Shown: positions 43,757 through 54,138 of the stretch, in pieces
Layout of the letters: each line of letters begins with the position of its first letter
Position numbering within the stretch: the first letter of the stretch is position 1
Assembly (NCBI RefSeq): GCF_021026375.1
Contig: NZ_JAJNDB010000007.1
Location: 402,385 to 466,384, forward strand
Length of the DNA stretch: 64,000 nucleotides
Reading direction: 5' to 3'
Source of the DNA: Actinomycetospora endophytica
GTDB taxonomy: Bacteria; Actinomycetota; Actinomycetes; Mycobacteriales; Pseudonocardiaceae
The notes under the pieces: generated by a model
The model's input: only the letters and a program-made list of their open reading frames with translations
Databases searched by the model: none
What the model was told of the DNA's origin: nothing
Made by a program: the position numbers and the translations under genes

Positions 43757-45217
43757 GTGGAAGAGACGACCACCAGCGGCTACGCGACCGCGTTCCCCCG
43801 CGTGCTGCGGCGGTTCGCCCTGTTCGCGATCGCGTTCTCGGTCGTCTCGATCACCACCGGGATCTTCGTCAACTACGCCTACGGCCTGACCACCCTCGGG
43901 CCGGCGGCGGTGTGGCTGTGGCCGGTGGCCGCGGTCGGCCAGATCCTGGTGGTGCTCGTCCTCGCCGAGCTCGCCGGCCACATGCCGCTGGCCGGGGCGA
44001 ACTACCAGTGGAGCGCGCGGCTCGTCGGCACCCGGTTCGGCTACGCGGTGGGCTCGCTCGGCGTGCTCTACGGCGCGGTCGGGCTCCCCGGCATCGCGCT
44101 CATCGGGCTCGCCCCGCTCACCGCCACTGTTCTCGGCCTCGACGCGACCGACACCACGCTGCTGCTGGTCATCGCCGTGCTCGCGATCGTCCTCGCCTAC
44201 CTGGTCAACATCATCCGGGTGCAGTGGGCGGCGCGGGTGAACAACCTGGCGGTGTTCGCGGAGATCGTCGGGACCGTCGTGCTCTCGGTCGTCGTGCTCG
44301 CCCTGTGGGCCCACGGCCACGCGAGCACCCCCGACGGCGGGCACGGCCTCGGCTTCCTGACGACGACCAACCCCGGCACCCCGCTCGCCGACGGCATCGT
44401 CGGGGGCGCCCTCATCGGCATCTTCACCCTCGTCGGCTTCGAGGCCGCCGCGGACATGGCCGAGGAGGCGGTCGACGCCCGACGGACCGTGCCGCGGGCC
44501 ATGATCGCGGCCGCCGTCATCTCCGGGGTGCTCGGGCTGGTGGCGTTGATCGGGTTCACGGTCGCCATCCCGGACCTCGCGGCCGTCGAGGCCTCCCCGG
44601 TCCCGCTCGCCGCGATCGCGGGCTACTGGCTCGGGCCGGTGCTGACGAAGGTCTTCCTCGTGATCGTCGTGTTCTCGATGTTCGCGCTGCTCGTGGTTGC
44701 CGCGGCGTCGAACTCGCGGCTGCTGTTCGCGATGGCCCGCGACGGCCTGCTGCCCGCCTCGACCGCGATGGCCCGCGTCCATCCCCGCACCGCGACTCCG
44801 GTGACCGCGCTGGTGGTGTCGTTGATCGTCTGCCTCCTGCTGCTCGGCTACGGCACGCTCGACGGCCAAGCGTTCACGGTGCTCGTCGGGGCCACCGCGC
44901 TCGTGCCCTACCTGGCGTACCTGCTGACGCTCGGCGGCTACCTGGCCCGCCGTCGCCGGCTGCGCACCGACGGCGGTTCCGGCTTCGAGCTCGGCCGCGC
45001 GGCACTCCCGGTGGCGACGCTCGCGCTGGTGTGGCTCGTCGTCGTGGTCGCGGCGCTGAGCCTGCCCGACGCGTTCCGGGCCGCCGACTATGTGGTGCTC
45101 GGCGGTATCGCACTGGCCGGGCTCTGGTACGTGGCGGTGCTGCGCCGGCGGCTCCGCGACGGGACGGCCGGGCTCCCCGACACGACCCCGACGACGACCG
45201 TGGTGGAGGCCGGATGA
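43757..45217 (+). CDS. APC-family amino acid/amine transporter
   Basis: A 486-residue protein with about twelve membrane helices; early motif FSVVSITTGIFVNYAYGLTT, then LAELAGHMPLAGANYQWSAR, GFEAAADMAEEAVDARRTVP RAM (split) and SNSRLLFAMARDGLLPAST, all typical of eukaryote-like GABA/choline permeases. Likely imports an amine or amino acid. No good ribosome site at GTG 43757, so initiation may be leaderless. Confidence 0.92.
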   Translation: MEETTTSGYATAFPRVLRRFALFAIAFSVVSITTGIFVNYAYGLTTLGPAAVWLWPVAAVGQILVVLVLAELAGHMPLAGANYQWSARLVGTRFGYAVGSLGVLYGAVGLPGIALIGLAPLTATVLGLDATDTTLLLVIAVLAIVLAYLVNIIRVQWAARVNNLAVFAEIVGTVVLSVVVLALWAHGHASTPDGGHGLGFLTTTNPGTPLADGIVGGALIGIFTLVGFEAAADMAEEAVDARRTVPRAMIAAAVISGVLGLVALIGFTVAIPDLAAVEASPVPLAAIAGYWLGPVLTKVFLVIVVFSMFALLVVAAASNSRLLFAMARDGLLPASTAMARVHPRTATPVTALVVSLIVCLLLLGYGTLDGQAFTVLVGATALVPYLAYLLTLGGYLARRRRLRTDGGSGFELGRAALPVATLALVWLVVVVAALSLPDAFRAADYVVLGGIALAGLWYVAVLRRRLRDGTAGLPDTTPTTTVVEAG

Positions 45218-46527
45218 CCTGGCACAACTGGGCCGGGAACCAGCGCACCGAGCCGGTGCGCCGCGTCGTCGCGCGGGACGCCGCGGAGGTCTCGGCGGCG
45301 GTGAAGGCCGCCGCCCGCGAGGGCCTGCGGGTCAAGGCGACCGGGACCGGCCACTCGTTCACCGGGATCGGGGTCCCCGACGGCGTCGCGCTCGCGGCAC
45401 CGTCGTCGCCGGATCTCCTTCGGGTGGACGGCAACGAGGTCACCGTCCCCGCCGGCATGACGATCCGGACGCTGAACGAGCGGCTCTGGGACCGCGGCCT
45501 CGCGCTGCCCAACCTCGGCGACATCGACGCCCAGACGATCGCCGGCGCCGTCGCCACCGGCACCCACGGCACCGGCGCCGCCCACCAGGGGATCGCCGCG
45601 CGGATCCGGGCGCTGCAGCTCGTCACGGCCGACGGCTCGGTGCTCGCGTGCAGCCCCGACGAGCACCCGGAGATCTTCCACCACGCCCGCGTGGGGCTCG
45701 GCGCGCTCGGCGTCGTCACCGCCGTCACGCTCGCCGCCGTCCCCGCGTTCCGACTGCACGCCCGCGAGAGCGCGATGCCGCTGGCGGAGGTGCTCGCCGG
45801 GTTCGACGACCTCGCCGCGGCGCACGACCACGTCGAGTTCTACTGGTTCCCGCACACCGACCTCGCCGCCACCAAGATCAACGATCGGGTTCCGGACGAC
45901 GAGGGCCGGCGCGGCCCGGCCCGCGGGCCGGTCTCGGCCTGGTTCGGCGACGAACTGCTCGGCAACGGCGCGTTCGAGCTGGTCTGCCGCCTCGGGTCCG
46001 CCGCCCCGCGTCTGGTGCCGGCCCTGAACCGCGTGATGGCCGGGCAGATGGCGAACGCCGAGTACGTCGACCGCTCCTACCGCGTGTTCACCAGCCCGCG
46101 ACGCGTCCGGTTCCTGGAGATGGAGTACGCCGTGCCGCGGGAGGCGCTGCCCGAGGCGCTGGCCGGACTGCGCGCGGCGGCCGCCCGGCACGCCCGCGAC
46201 GTCACCTTCCCGGTCGAGGTCCGGGTGGCCGGGGCCGACGACATCCCGCTCTCGACGGCGAGCGGCCGCGACTCCGCGTACCTCGCGGTGCACGTCTACC
46301 GCGGCCGGCCGCACGAGGCCTACTTCGCCGCCGTCGAGTCGGTGATGACCGCCCTCGACGGCCGGCCGCACTGGGGGAAGCTGCACACCCGGACGGCGGC
46401 CCAGCTGGCCTCGTCGTACCCGGAGTTCGGCGCCTTCGCCGCGCTGCGCGACCGGCTCGACCCCGAGGGCCGGTTCGCCAACGCCCACCTCGACCGCATC
46501 CTGGGAGCCACCGGTGCGAAGCGCTGA
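45214..46527 (+). CDS. FAD-linked sugar-lactone oxidase (L-gulono/D-arabinono-1,4-lactone oxidase family)
   Basis: A 437-residue VAO-type enzyme: FAD-binding ATGTGHSFTGIGVPDG, AGAVATGTHGTGAAHQGIAA and final HWGKLHTRTAAQLASSYPEF with RLDPEGRFANAHLDRIL. The HWGK/His-Lys set is typical of aldonolactone oxidases. ATG overlaps the transporter stop and the next gene starts inside its end. Its job beside an amino acid transporter is unclear. Confidence 0.9.
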   Translation: MTWHNWAGNQRTEPVRRVVARDAAEVSAAVKAAAREGLRVKATGTGHSFTGIGVPDGVALAAPSSPDLLRVDGNEVTVPAGMTIRTLNERLWDRGLALPNLGDIDAQTIAGAVATGTHGTGAAHQGIAARIRALQLVTADGSVLACSPDEHPEIFHHARVGLGALGVVTAVTLAAVPAFRLHARESAMPLAEVLAGFDDLAAAHDHVEFYWFPHTDLAATKINDRVPDDEGRRGPARGPVSAWFGDELLGNGAFELVCRLGSAAPRLVPALNRVMAGQMANAEYVDRSYRVFTSPRRVRFLEMEYAVPREALPEALAGLRAAAARHARDVTFPVEVRVAGADDIPLSTASGRDSAYLAVHVYRGRPHEAYFAAVESVMTALDGRPHWGKLHTRTAAQLASSYPEFGAFAALRDRLDPEGRFANAHLDRILGATGAKR

Positions 46528-47524
46528 CCTGCAGACACCGGCCCTCGTCGTCGACGCCGACGCGCTGGAGGCCAACCTCGCGGCGATGGCGACGCGCTGG
46601 CCCGGCGCGACGCTGCGCCCGCACGTCAAGGCACACAAGACGACGGCGCTGGCCCACCGACAGGCCGCCCACGGCTCGCCGGGCTTCACGTGCGCGACGA
46701 TCCGCGAGGTCGAGGGGATGGTCGTCGCCGGGCTCGGCACGGACCTGCTGCTGGCCAACGAGGTGCTCGACACCCGGCGGCTGGGCGCGCTCGTCGAGCG
46801 GGGCGCGCGGGTGACCGTCGCGGTCGACTCGCCGGAGACGATCCAGGCAGCGACGACAGGCGGGGTGCGCGAGGTCCTCGTCGACGTCAACGTCGGCCTC
46901 CCCCGCTGCGGCTGCGCACCGTCCGACGCCGGAGCACTGGCGGACGCCGCGCGGGCCCACGGACTGACGGTGCGCGGCGTCATGGGCTACGAAGGCCACC
47001 TGCAGGCGCTGCCGGACACCGCCGAGCGGGCCCGGCTCACCGAGGCGTGCATGGCGCTGCTGCTCGCCGCGCACGCCGACGTCGGGGGCGAGGTCGTCTC
47101 GGGCGGCGGGACGGGCACCTCGGCGATGAACCCGTGGGTGACCGAGATGCAGGCCGGGTCCTACGCGCTCATGGACTCCGCCTACGCCGCCGCCGGCGTC
47201 GGGTACGCCCAGGCGCTGCACGTCCTCGGCACCGTCGTGTCGGTGGCGCCGCCGCGCGGCGAGATGCCCGGCTACGCGGTCGCCGACGTCGGGCTCAAGG
47301 CCCTGGGGATGGACCACGGGAACCCGACGATCCCCGGCAGTCAGGTGTGGTTCTGCTCGGACGAGCACGTGACGTTCGCGCCCGCCGAACCGGTCCGGGT
47401 CGGTGACCGCGTGCTCGTCGTCCCGGCGCACATCGACCCGACCGTCGCGCTGCACGAGCGGATGCACCTGGTCCGCGACGACGAGGTCCTCGAGACCTGG
47501 CCGGTCGACCTGCGCGGCTGGTGA
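46514..47524 (+). CDS. fold-III PLP enzyme (D-threonine aldolase / D-serine dehydratase-like)
   Basis: A 336-residue protein: TPALVVDADALEANLAAMA, PLP Lys in RPHVKAHKTTALAHRQ, CATIREVEGMVVAGLGTDLL, and metal-site His/Cys near PAHIDPTVALHERMHLV. These enzymes cleave beta-hydroxy D-amino acids or dehydrate D-serine. The GTG start lies 14 bases inside the oxidase gene, so expression is coupled. Confidence 0.87.
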   Translation: MRSADLQTPALVVDADALEANLAAMATRWPGATLRPHVKAHKTTALAHRQAAHGSPGFTCATIREVEGMVVAGLGTDLLLANEVLDTRRLGALVERGARVTVAVDSPETIQAATTGGVREVLVDVNVGLPRCGCAPSDAGALADAARAHGLTVRGVMGYEGHLQALPDTAERARLTEACMALLLAAHADVGGEVVSGGGTGTSAMNPWVTEMQAGSYALMDSAYAAAGVGYAQALHVLGTVVSVAPPRGEMPGYAVADVGLKALGMDHGNPTIPGSQVWFCSDEHVTFAPAEPVRVGDRVLVVPAHIDPTVALHERMHLVRDDEVLETWPVDLRGW

Positions 47525-47646
47525 TCCCGGCTCGTTCGATCCGACGCATGCCGCACGGGACACACCGGGTACGGCTGGCCCCAGGCATTGAACGACACCC
47601 GTCGCCGCGGACCCCCTCCAGCGGCGACGAGAAGGAGGAACGCCGG

Positions 47647-48774
47647 ATGGACCTGTCGCGCACGCGGGATCTCTTCGAACGGACCGGGCCCTTCGCGACG
47701 GTCTACCTCGAGGCCCGCAACCCGGGCGAGAACGCCGACAAGGAGACCCAGCTGCGCTGGCGTGGGCTGTCGGACTCGCTGACCGAGCAGGGCGCCGACG
47801 ACAAGACCGTCGCCGCGCTCGACGAGGTGCTGGGGACCGCCCGCGGCGGCGACCTCGACGCCTACGGCCGCGTGGTCGTCGCGTCCCGCGACGGCGTGCT
47901 GTTCGACGAGACCGTGGAGGCGGTCGACGCCTCCGGTGACTCGGCGATCTGGTCGCCGCTGCCCGAGCTCGGGGCCTACTACCGCTCGCAGTCCGGCTCG
48001 ATCCGGGTGCTGCTGGTGGTGGCCGACAAGACCGGCGGTGACGTCCACCAGGTCATCGCGTCGAACGCCGAGGGCGCGCGCGAGCTGACCGGGGAGACCA
48101 TCGACGGGTCGGCGGCCGAGCAGGTGCACAAGCCGCGCGAGGGCGGCAACGCCCACAAGCAGCGCCAGCGTCGCCACGAGCAGGCCTCGTACCAGAACGC
48201 CGCCGACGTCGTGTCCGGCATCCGCAGCGCCGCGTCCTCGTTCCGCCCGGAGCTGGTCGTGCTGGCCGGCGAGGTCCAGGGCCGCGAGGTGATCCGCGAG
48301 CAACTGCCGAAGGAGCTCCTCGACGTCACCCGCGAGGTCGACGCCGGCAGCCGCGCGGCGGGCGCCAGCGAGGACGCGCTCGAGGACGCCCTGCTCACCG
48401 AGGCCGGCCGGGCCGCGACCGAGCAGGAGGCGGCCGTCCGGCGCCAGTTCCACGAGGCCAAGGCGCACGCGAACGCCGTCGAGGGCCTGGAGCCGGTGCT
48501 CGAGGCCGCCCGCACCGGTGCGGTCGCGACGCTGCTGCTCGTCGACGGGACGGAGGTCCCGGGCGACCTGTACGTCGGCGACAGCCCCGAGGCGCTCTCC
48601 ACCGACCCCGCGAACCTGAAGGAGATCTCGGACGCGGAGCCGGTCTCGCGGCCCGCGGAGAACGTGCTCGTGCGGGCGACCGGCGCCCTGGGCGGCGACG
48701 TCGCGGTGCTCGGCGCCGGGACCGAGCTGCAGGACAACGTCGGCGCGCTGCTGCGGTTCCCGACTGGGGCGTAG
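47647..48774 (+). CDS. BaeRF/Rv2629-like protein (eRF1-related)
   Basis: A 375-residue protein with the eRF1/Vms1-related core: TGPFATVYLEARNPGENADK, VLLVVADKTGGDVHQVI, the loop KPREGGNAHKQRQRRHEQ near residue 165-182 and AGASEDALEDALLTEAGRAA. The Gly-Gly-x-x-x-Lys-Gln loop stands where eRF1 has GGQ and may reach the ribosome peptidyl centre. M. tuberculosis Rv2629 is the nearest named relative and is induced under hypoxia. GAGAAGGAGG precedes ATG 47647. Confidence 0.82.
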   Translation: MDLSRTRDLFERTGPFATVYLEARNPGENADKETQLRWRGLSDSLTEQGADDKTVAALDEVLGTARGGDLDAYGRVVVASRDGVLFDETVEAVDASGDSAIWSPLPELGAYYRSQSGSIRVLLVVADKTGGDVHQVIASNAEGARELTGETIDGSAAEQVHKPREGGNAHKQRQRRHEQASYQNAADVVSGIRSAASSFRPELVVLAGEVQGREVIREQLPKELLDVTREVDAGSRAAGASEDALEDALLTEAGRAATEQEAAVRRQFHEAKAHANAVEGLEPVLEAARTGAVATLLLVDGTEVPGDLYVGDSPEALSTDPANLKEISDAEPVSRPAENVLVRATGALGGDVAVLGAGTELQDNVGALLRFPTGA

Positions 48775-48776
48775 CC

Positions 48777-48822
48777 CATGTGAGTGGATGTGGTCGCTAT
48801 GACGACCACATCCACTCACATG
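48777..48822. repeat. stem-loop repeat, copy B
   Basis: A perfect 20-bp stem: 48777-48796 pairs with 48803-48822 around a 6-base loop. The inner 17 are GTGAGTGGATGTGGTCG, differing from copy A by one T-to-G change whose partner changes A-to-C in the other arm. It begins right after the TAG of the BaeRF gene and includes the sthA stop on the other strand. Confidence 0.9.
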
Positions 48823-50246
48823 GCGCGGAGCGCCCGGATCTTGTTGGTCGCGTCGAGCGCGGCGACCTTGTAGGCCTCGGACAACGTCGGGTAGTTGAGG
48901 ACCGCGTCCACGAGGTAGTCGACGGTGCCGCCGCAGCCCATGATCGCCTGGCCGATGTGCACCAGCTCGGTCGCCGAGGTGCCGAACACGTGCACGCCCA
49001 GCAGCGCATGGTTGTCGGGGGACACGAGGAGCTTGAGCATCCCGTAGTCGTCGCCGACGATCTGCCCGCGCGCGAGCTCGCGGTACCGCGCGATGCCGAC
49101 CTCGTAGGGGATGGCCTGCTCGGTCAGCTCGGTCTCGGTGGCGCCGCAGTAGGAGACCTCGGGGATCGTGTAGATGCCGTACGGGGCCACAGCGCTCGTG
49201 TTGCCCACCGGCTCGCCGAACGCGTGGTACGCGGCCTGGCGGCCCTGCTCCATCGAGGTCGCGGCGAGCGCGGGGAAGCCGATGACGTCGCCGACCGCGT
49301 AGATGTGCCCCAACGACGTCCGGTAGTGCTCGTCCACGGTCAGCCGGCCCCGGGCGTCGACCTCGAGCCCCGCCTTCTCGACGGCCAGCTCGTCGGTGAC
49401 GCCCTGCCGGCCCGCGGAGTACATGACCGTCTCGGCGGCGATCTTCTTGCCGCTGACCAGCGTGGTCACCGTGCCGCGCTCGGAGACCCCGACGCTCGCG
49501 ACCTCCTCGCCGAAGCGGAAGGTCACCGCGAGGTCGCGCAGGTGGAACTTCAGTGACTCGACGACCTCGGTGTCGCAGAAGTCGAGCATCTGCGGGCGTC
49601 GCTCGACGACGGTGACCCGCGTCCCCAGGGCGGCGAACATCGACGCGTACTCGATCCCGATCACCCCGGCCCCGACGACGACCATGCTCGCCGGGATCGC
49701 CTCCATCGCGAGAATGCCGTCGGAGTCGACCACGCGGCGGTCGTCGAACTCGACGGCCGGCGGGCGCGCGGGCCGCGTCCCCGTCGCGACGATGATCTTG
49801 TCGGCGGTGACCGTCTGGTGCTCACCGCGGCGTTCGCCGAGGACCTCGACGGCGTGCTCGTCGAGGAACCGGGCCGCCCCGCTGAGCAGGTCGACGCGGT
49901 TGCGCTGCAACTGCGCCCGGATGACCTCGACCTCGCGGCCGATGACGAAGTGGGTGCGGGCGAGCAGGTCCTGCACGGTGATGTCCTGCTTGACCCGGTA
50001 GCTCTCGCCGTAGAGCCCCCGCATGGCGTAACCGGTCAGGTAGAGGACGGCTTCGCGCAGCGTCTTCGACGGGATCGTGCCGGTCTGGGTGCAGACCCCG
50101 CCGACCATGCCGCGCCGCTCGACGACCGCGACCCGCCTGCCCAGCTTCGCCGCCGCGATCGCCGCCTTCTGGCCGCCGGGCCCGGAGCCGATGACGAGCA
50201 GGTCGTAGTCGTGCCGGGGGGATGGGGCCGTATCGGCGCTGGTCAC
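48816..50246 (-). CDS. sthA: soluble pyridine nucleotide transhydrogenase SthA
   Basis: Passes hydride between NADPH and NAD+. A 476-residue flavoprotein of the disulfide-reductase fold: [20 protein letters not shown], the STH-type site [20 protein letters not shown] with only one Cys, [19 protein letters not shown] and [19 protein letters not shown] 50246 chosen; it begins just before the family's first strand. In M. tuberculosis the gene also lies between lexA and sigB/ideR. Confidence 0.94.
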   Translation of the reverse strand: MTSADTAPSPRHDYDLLVIGSGPGGQKAAIAAAKLGRRVAVVERRGMVGGVCTQTGTIPSKTLREAVLYLTGYAMRGLYGESYRVKQDITVQDLLARTHFVIGREVEVIRAQLQRNRVDLLSGAARFLDEHAVEVLGERRGEHQTVTADKIIVATGTRPARPPAVEFDDRRVVDSDGILAMEAIPASMVVVGAGVIGIEYASMFAALGTRVTVVERRPQMLDFCDTEVVESLKFHLRDLAVTFRFGEEVASVGVSERGTVTTLVSGKKIAAETVMYSAGRQGVTDELAVEKAGLEVDARGRLTVDEHYRTSLGHIYAVGDVIGFPALAATSMEQGRQAAYHAFGEPVGNTSAVAPYGIYTIPEVSYCGATETELTEQAIPYEVGIARYRELARGQIVGDDYGMLKLLVSPDNHALLGVHVFGTSATELVHIGQAIMGCGGTVDYLVDAVLNYPTLSEAYKVAALDATNKIRALRAM

Positions 50247-50378
50247 GTCCGGGAGCGTGACCCGTGCGCCGGAGCACGGCAAGCCAATCGACGTGACGTC
50301 CAGGTGACGGGTGGTCGTCGCCTGCGGCCGTCCGGGTGATCCGTGGATCCGATCGCGGCCGGGCGGAGTCGACAGGAC

Positions 50379-51521
50379 ATGAGCTCCCGCAAAGCCCGTC
50401 GCCGCATCCCTCCCCGCCGCCTGCCGGGTCCCCTGCCCTCCCGTCCGTCACCGGGTCCCGACGACGAGCCGGTGGTCGTCCGGGTCGGGACGCCGCCGGA
50501 ACTCGTCGCGTCGCTCCCGGCGATGCTCGGCTTCGTCCCCGAGGAGTCGGTGGTCGCCATGGCGATGCACCGCCGCGGCGAGCGCGGCCGGGTCGGGGGG
50601 ATGGCCCGCGTCGACCTGCCCGCCGACGACGGGTCGCACGACCCGGCCGAGACCGACCGGCTGCTCGCGGCCGCGCTCCGGGACCGGTTGCGGCGCACCG
50701 GGCCGGACGAGCTGATGATCGTCGTCGTCTCCGACGGCGTCCCGGGTGTGCGGCCACCGCAGGCGGACCTGGTCGACGCGCTGCGGGCGAGCTTCGCGGA
50801 GGTGGAGGTGCCGGTGACGGGCGCGGTGTGGACCGCGCGGGTCGCGGTGGACGCGCCCTGGCAGTGCTACGACGAGTGCGCGTGCGTGGGCACGCTGCCC
50901 GACCCGACCGGGATGCAGGCGGCCGCCGAGGTCGCCGGGGCGGGCCGGATCACCTACGGCTCGCGCGACGAGGTGGAGGCCGCGCTCGCCCCGGAGGCCG
51001 CGGCGAGCGGCCGTCGTCGTCGGGGCCTGATCGACGACGCCTACCGGGCCGCGCTGACCGACCGGGAGCTCTCCGGGATCGGCGCCGCCCGACGCGACCT
51101 GGACGCGGTCCGGCGCGCGGCGGCGGAGGTCGGGAACGGCGGGGTGCTGGCCGAGGAGGAGATCGCGCGGCTCGCGGTCGCGCTGGGCGACCCGCGGGTC
51201 CGAGACATCGCACTGGGCTTCGCCGCCGGGCACGACGACGCCGTCGCCCCCGACCACGCCCGGGCGCTCTGGAGGGTGCTCATGCGCGCCGTGCCCGCCC
51301 CGGAGGTGGCCGAACCGGCGACGCTGGTCGCGTTCGCGTCGCTGGACGACGGGGGCGGGGCGACGCTGACGGTCGCCCTCGAGCGCGCCATGGGCGCCGA
51401 CCCGCTGCACCGCCTCAGCCGGCTGCTCGGCAGCATCGTCACGGCCGGCATCCAGCCGAGCGAGGTCCGCGAGATGGTCGTCGGCGCCGCCACCGAGGCC
51501 ACCGCCCGGCTCACGGCGTGA
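50379..51521 (+). CDS. DUF4192-domain protein
   Basis: A product of about 380 residues: [35 protein letters not shown] (split), [19 protein letters not shown] and [12 protein letters not shown] are the DUF4192 hallmarks. The family is confined to actinobacteria, function unknown. ATG 50379 chosen for the AGGA upstream; GTG 50343 adds 12 residues. Confidence 0.87.
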   Translation: MSSRKARRRIPPRRLPGPLPSRPSPGPDDEPVVVRVGTPPELVASLPAMLGFVPEESVVAMAMHRRGERGRVGGMARVDLPADDGSHDPAETDRLLAAALRDRLRRTGPDELMIVVVSDGVPGVRPPQADLVDALRASFAEVEVPVTGAVWTARVAVDAPWQCYDECACVGTLPDPTGMQAAAEVAGAGRITYGSRDEVEAALAPEAAASGRRRRGLIDDAYRAALTDRELSGIGAARRDLDAVRRAAAEVGNGGVLAEEEIARLAVALGDPRVRDIALGFAAGHDDAVAPDHARALWRVLMRAVPAPEVAEPATLVAFASLDDGGGATLTVALERAMGADPLHRLSRLLGSIVTAGIQPSEVREMVVGAATEATARLTA

Positions 51522-51528
51522 TCACCGG

Positions 51529-52227
51529 CTACCGGCGCAGCGCCTCGAGCGCGGCCGGGAGCTCCGCGGGCTTGTCGACGACGTCCGCGGCGCCCGCCGC
51601 CGCCAGCTCGTCGTGGCCGCCGAAGCCCCACGACACCCCCAGGCAGGGCAGCCCGTGGGCGTGGGCGCCCTCGACGTCGTGGTTCCGGTCGCCGACCAGG
51701 CCGGTCACCGGACCGTCGCCGTGACGCGCGAGCGCCAGCCCGACGACGGCGGCCTTGCCCTCGACACTGCCGTCGATCGCGGCGCCGTGCACCCCGCCGG
51801 CGAAGACGTCGGTGAGCCCGAGGTGCGCGATGATCTCGCCTGCGTAGACCCCGGGCTTGCTCGTCGTGACCGCGAGGACGTCACCGCGCGCGGTGAGCTC
51901 CTCGAGCGCCTCCGGGATCCCCTCGTAGAGCGACACGTCGAACATCGCGCTCGCGCCGTAGAGCTCCCGGTACGCCGTCATCATCGCGTCCCCGGTGGGC
52001 ACGTCGACCCCGAGGATGTCGCGGAACGCCGCCGGGAACGGCGGGCCGATGAGCGCGCGCAGCTGCTCGGGCGTCGGCTCGGCGAGCCCGACGGCGGTGC
52101 AGGCGTGGCGGATCGAGGCGCGGATGCCGGGGCCGGAGTCGACGAGGGTGCCGTCGAGGTCGAACATGACCAGCGGGGGGCGGAAGACGGAGCGGAGCGG
52201 AGCTCGACCCTCGGACACCGCCGTCAC
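51529..52227 (-). CDS. HAD-superfamily phosphatase (phosphoglycolate phosphatase-like)
   Basis: A 232-residue HAD enzyme: motif [18 protein letters not shown], Thr of motif II in [10 protein letters not shown], Lys in EGKAAVVG and motif [18 protein letters not shown]. Cap domain at residues 35-95 is of the Gph/PgmB type. GTG overlaps the galE stop, so it is read with it. Substrate not certain. Confidence 0.9.
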   Translation of the reverse strand: MTAVSEGRAPLRSVFRPPLVMFDLDGTLVDSGPGIRASIRHACTAVGLAEPTPEQLRALIGPPFPAAFRDILGVDVPTGDAMMTAYRELYGASAMFDVSLYEGIPEALEELTARGDVLAVTTSKPGVYAGEIIAHLGLTDVFAGGVHGAAIDGSVEGKAAVVGLALARHGDGPVTGLVGDRNHDVEGAHAHGLPCLGVSWGFGGHDELAAAGAADVVDKPAELPAALEALRR

Positions 52228-53222
52228 GCGCCCGCCCCGACCCGCATGGCCTGCGCGAACGCCCATGCGTCGGCGACGATGCCGTCGAGGTCGCCGCGCT
52301 CGGGGGCCCAGCCCAGCCGGGTGCGGGCCCGCTCGGCGGAGGCGACCAGCACCGCCGGATCGCCCGCGCGGCGCGGGGCGACGATCGCCGGGATCGGGTG
52401 TCCGGTCACCCGGCGGCACGCCTCGACGACCTCGCGGACCGAGAACCCGGTGCCGTTGCCGAGGTTGCAGACCAGGTGGCCGCCGTCCGCCCCGGCGGCG
52501 TCGAGGGCGAGCAGGTGCGCGGCGGCGAGGTCGTCGACGTGGATGTAGTCGCGCAGGCAGGTGCCGTCCGGGGTCGGCCAGTCGTCGCCGAACATCGAGA
52601 CGTGCTCGCGCTCGCCGAGGGCGACCTGCAGGACCAGCGGGATGAGGTGCGTCTCGGTGGTGTGCCGCTCGCCGAGCATCGGGCCGTCGGTCGGGCGGTG
52701 CGCGCCCGCGACGTTGAAGTAGCGCAGCGACACCGCGCCCAGCTCCCCGCCGGAGGCCGCGGCGTAGGAGGTGATGGCGTGGTCGATCGCGAGCTTCGTC
52801 GCCCCGTACGGATTGGTGGGGCGGGTGGGGGAGTCCTCGGTGATCGGGCTGATCTCCGGCTCGCCGTAGGTCGCCGCCGTGGAGGAGAACACCAGCCGCG
52901 GGACGCGGTGGGCCCGGACCGCGTCGAGCAGCGCCACCGAGGTCACCACGTTGCCGTGCCAGTACTTCGCCGGGTCGACCACCGACTCGCCGACCAGCGA
53001 GCGCGCCGCGAAGTGCAGCACGCCATCGAAGCCCTGGCCGTTCAGGACGTCGTCGGCCGCGGTGGCGACGTCGCCCTCCACGAAGGCGGCGGCGGTGGGC
53101 ACGGCGTCACGGTGACCGGTGGAGAGGTCGTCGAGCACGGTGACGTCGTGGCCCGCGGCGAGCAGGTGGGCGGTGCACACGCTGCCGACGTAGCCGGCGC
53201 CTCCGGTGACGAGCAGCTTCAT
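52224..53222 (-). CDS. galE: UDP-glucose 4-epimerase
   Basis: Interconverts UDP-glucose and UDP-galactose. A 332-residue [56 protein letters not shown], catalytic Y-x-x-x-K in [14 protein letters not shown] and [12 protein letters not shown] 53222 directly precedes KLLVTGGAG; an upstream GTG (53228) would add two residues. Confidence 0.94.
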   Translation of the reverse strand: MKLLVTGGAGYVGSVCTAHLLAAGHDVTVLDDLSTGHRDAVPTAAAFVEGDVATAADDVLNGQGFDGVLHFAARSLVGESVVDPAKYWHGNVVTSVALLDAVRAHRVPRLVFSSTAATYGEPEISPITEDSPTRPTNPYGATKLAIDHAITSYAAASGGELGAVSLRYFNVAGAHRPTDGPMLGERHTTETHLIPLVLQVALGEREHVSMFGDDWPTPDGTCLRDYIHVDDLAAAHLLALDAAGADGGHLVCNLGNGTGFSVREVVEACRRVTGHPIPAIVAPRRAGDPAVLVASAERARTRLGWAPERGDLDGIVADAWAFAQAMRVGAGA

Positions 53223-53334
53223 GACCACGAGTCTGACGCACGGGGCTGTGCCCGCGATCAGCGGCGCGGGGTACCGGTGGGGGACGGCGACGGAGGCGCC
53301 CGCCCGGGACCGGGGCGGACGCCTCGCGGCGCGA

Positions 53335-54048
53335 CTAGACGGCGCGGACGAGCACCGCGTGCGCGACCAGCGGGTCGACCTCGGAGCGCTGGCCGGCGTG
53401 CCCGATGTTCACCGCGTCCCCGAAGCGCGGGATCCCGACGACCTCGATGTCGCTGCCCGGCAGGACACCGGCCGACTTCAGCCCGGCCATGAGGACCTCG
53501 TTGAGCTGCACGTGCTCGGCGATGCGCCGGATGACGACCTTGCCGCCGCCGGAGCGGGCGAACTCGTCGAGGCGCACGAGCCCGGCCTCGTCGGGAGTCG
53601 GGGTGCGCGTGGGCAGCTCCGTCGGGCCGCCGCGCAGCTCCTCGAGGCCCGGGATCGGGTTGCCGTACGGGGACACGGCCGGTTCGCCGAGCAGGGCGAA
53701 GACCTTCTTCTCGACGGCCTCGCTCATCACGTGCTCCCAGCGGCAGGCCTCGGTGTGGACGTGCTCCCACTCCAGGCCGATGACGTTGACGAGCAGCAGC
53801 TCGGCCAGCCGGTGCTTGCGCATCACGGAGACGGCCTTCGCGCGGCCCTCCGGGGTCAGCTCGAGGTGGCGGTCCCCGGCGACCAGCACGAGGCCGTCAC
53901 GCTCCATGCGCGCGACGGTCTGGCTCACCGTGGGGCCGCTCTGCTCGAGGCGCTCGGCGATCCGGGCCCGGAGCGGGGTGACCCCCTCCTCCTCGAGCTC
54001 GTAGATCGTGCGCAGGTACATCTCCGTGGTGTCGATGAGGTCGTTCAT
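53335..54048 (-). CDS. ideR: iron-dependent repressor, DtxR/IdeR family
   Basis: A 237-residue repressor: [20 protein letters not shown] start with first metal ligands, helix-turn-helix [20 protein letters not shown], metal-site [16 protein letters not shown] with Cys/Glu/His, and a C-terminal SH3-like domain. In M. tuberculosis ideR lies next to sigB, and here sigB is 6 kb further on. Represses iron uptake genes when iron is high. Confidence 0.94.
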   Translation of the reverse strand: MNDLIDTTEMYLRTIYELEEEGVTPLRARIAERLEQSGPTVSQTVARMERDGLVLVAGDRHLELTPEGRAKAVSVMRKHRLAELLLVNVIGLEWEHVHTEACRWEHVMSEAVEKKVFALLGEPAVSPYGNPIPGLEELRGGPTELPTRTPTPDEAGLVRLDEFARSGGGKVVIRRIAEHVQLNEVLMAGLKSAGVLPGSDIEVVGIPRFGDAVNIGHAGQRSEVDPLVAHAVLVRAV

Positions 54049-54138
54049 CCCCACCCCTTCCGTCCCGTGTCCGATCCTACCGAGGCGAGGCGACACCGCG
54101 GACCCGCGGCGCGGCACGGGGAGGGGCACGATGGTCAC

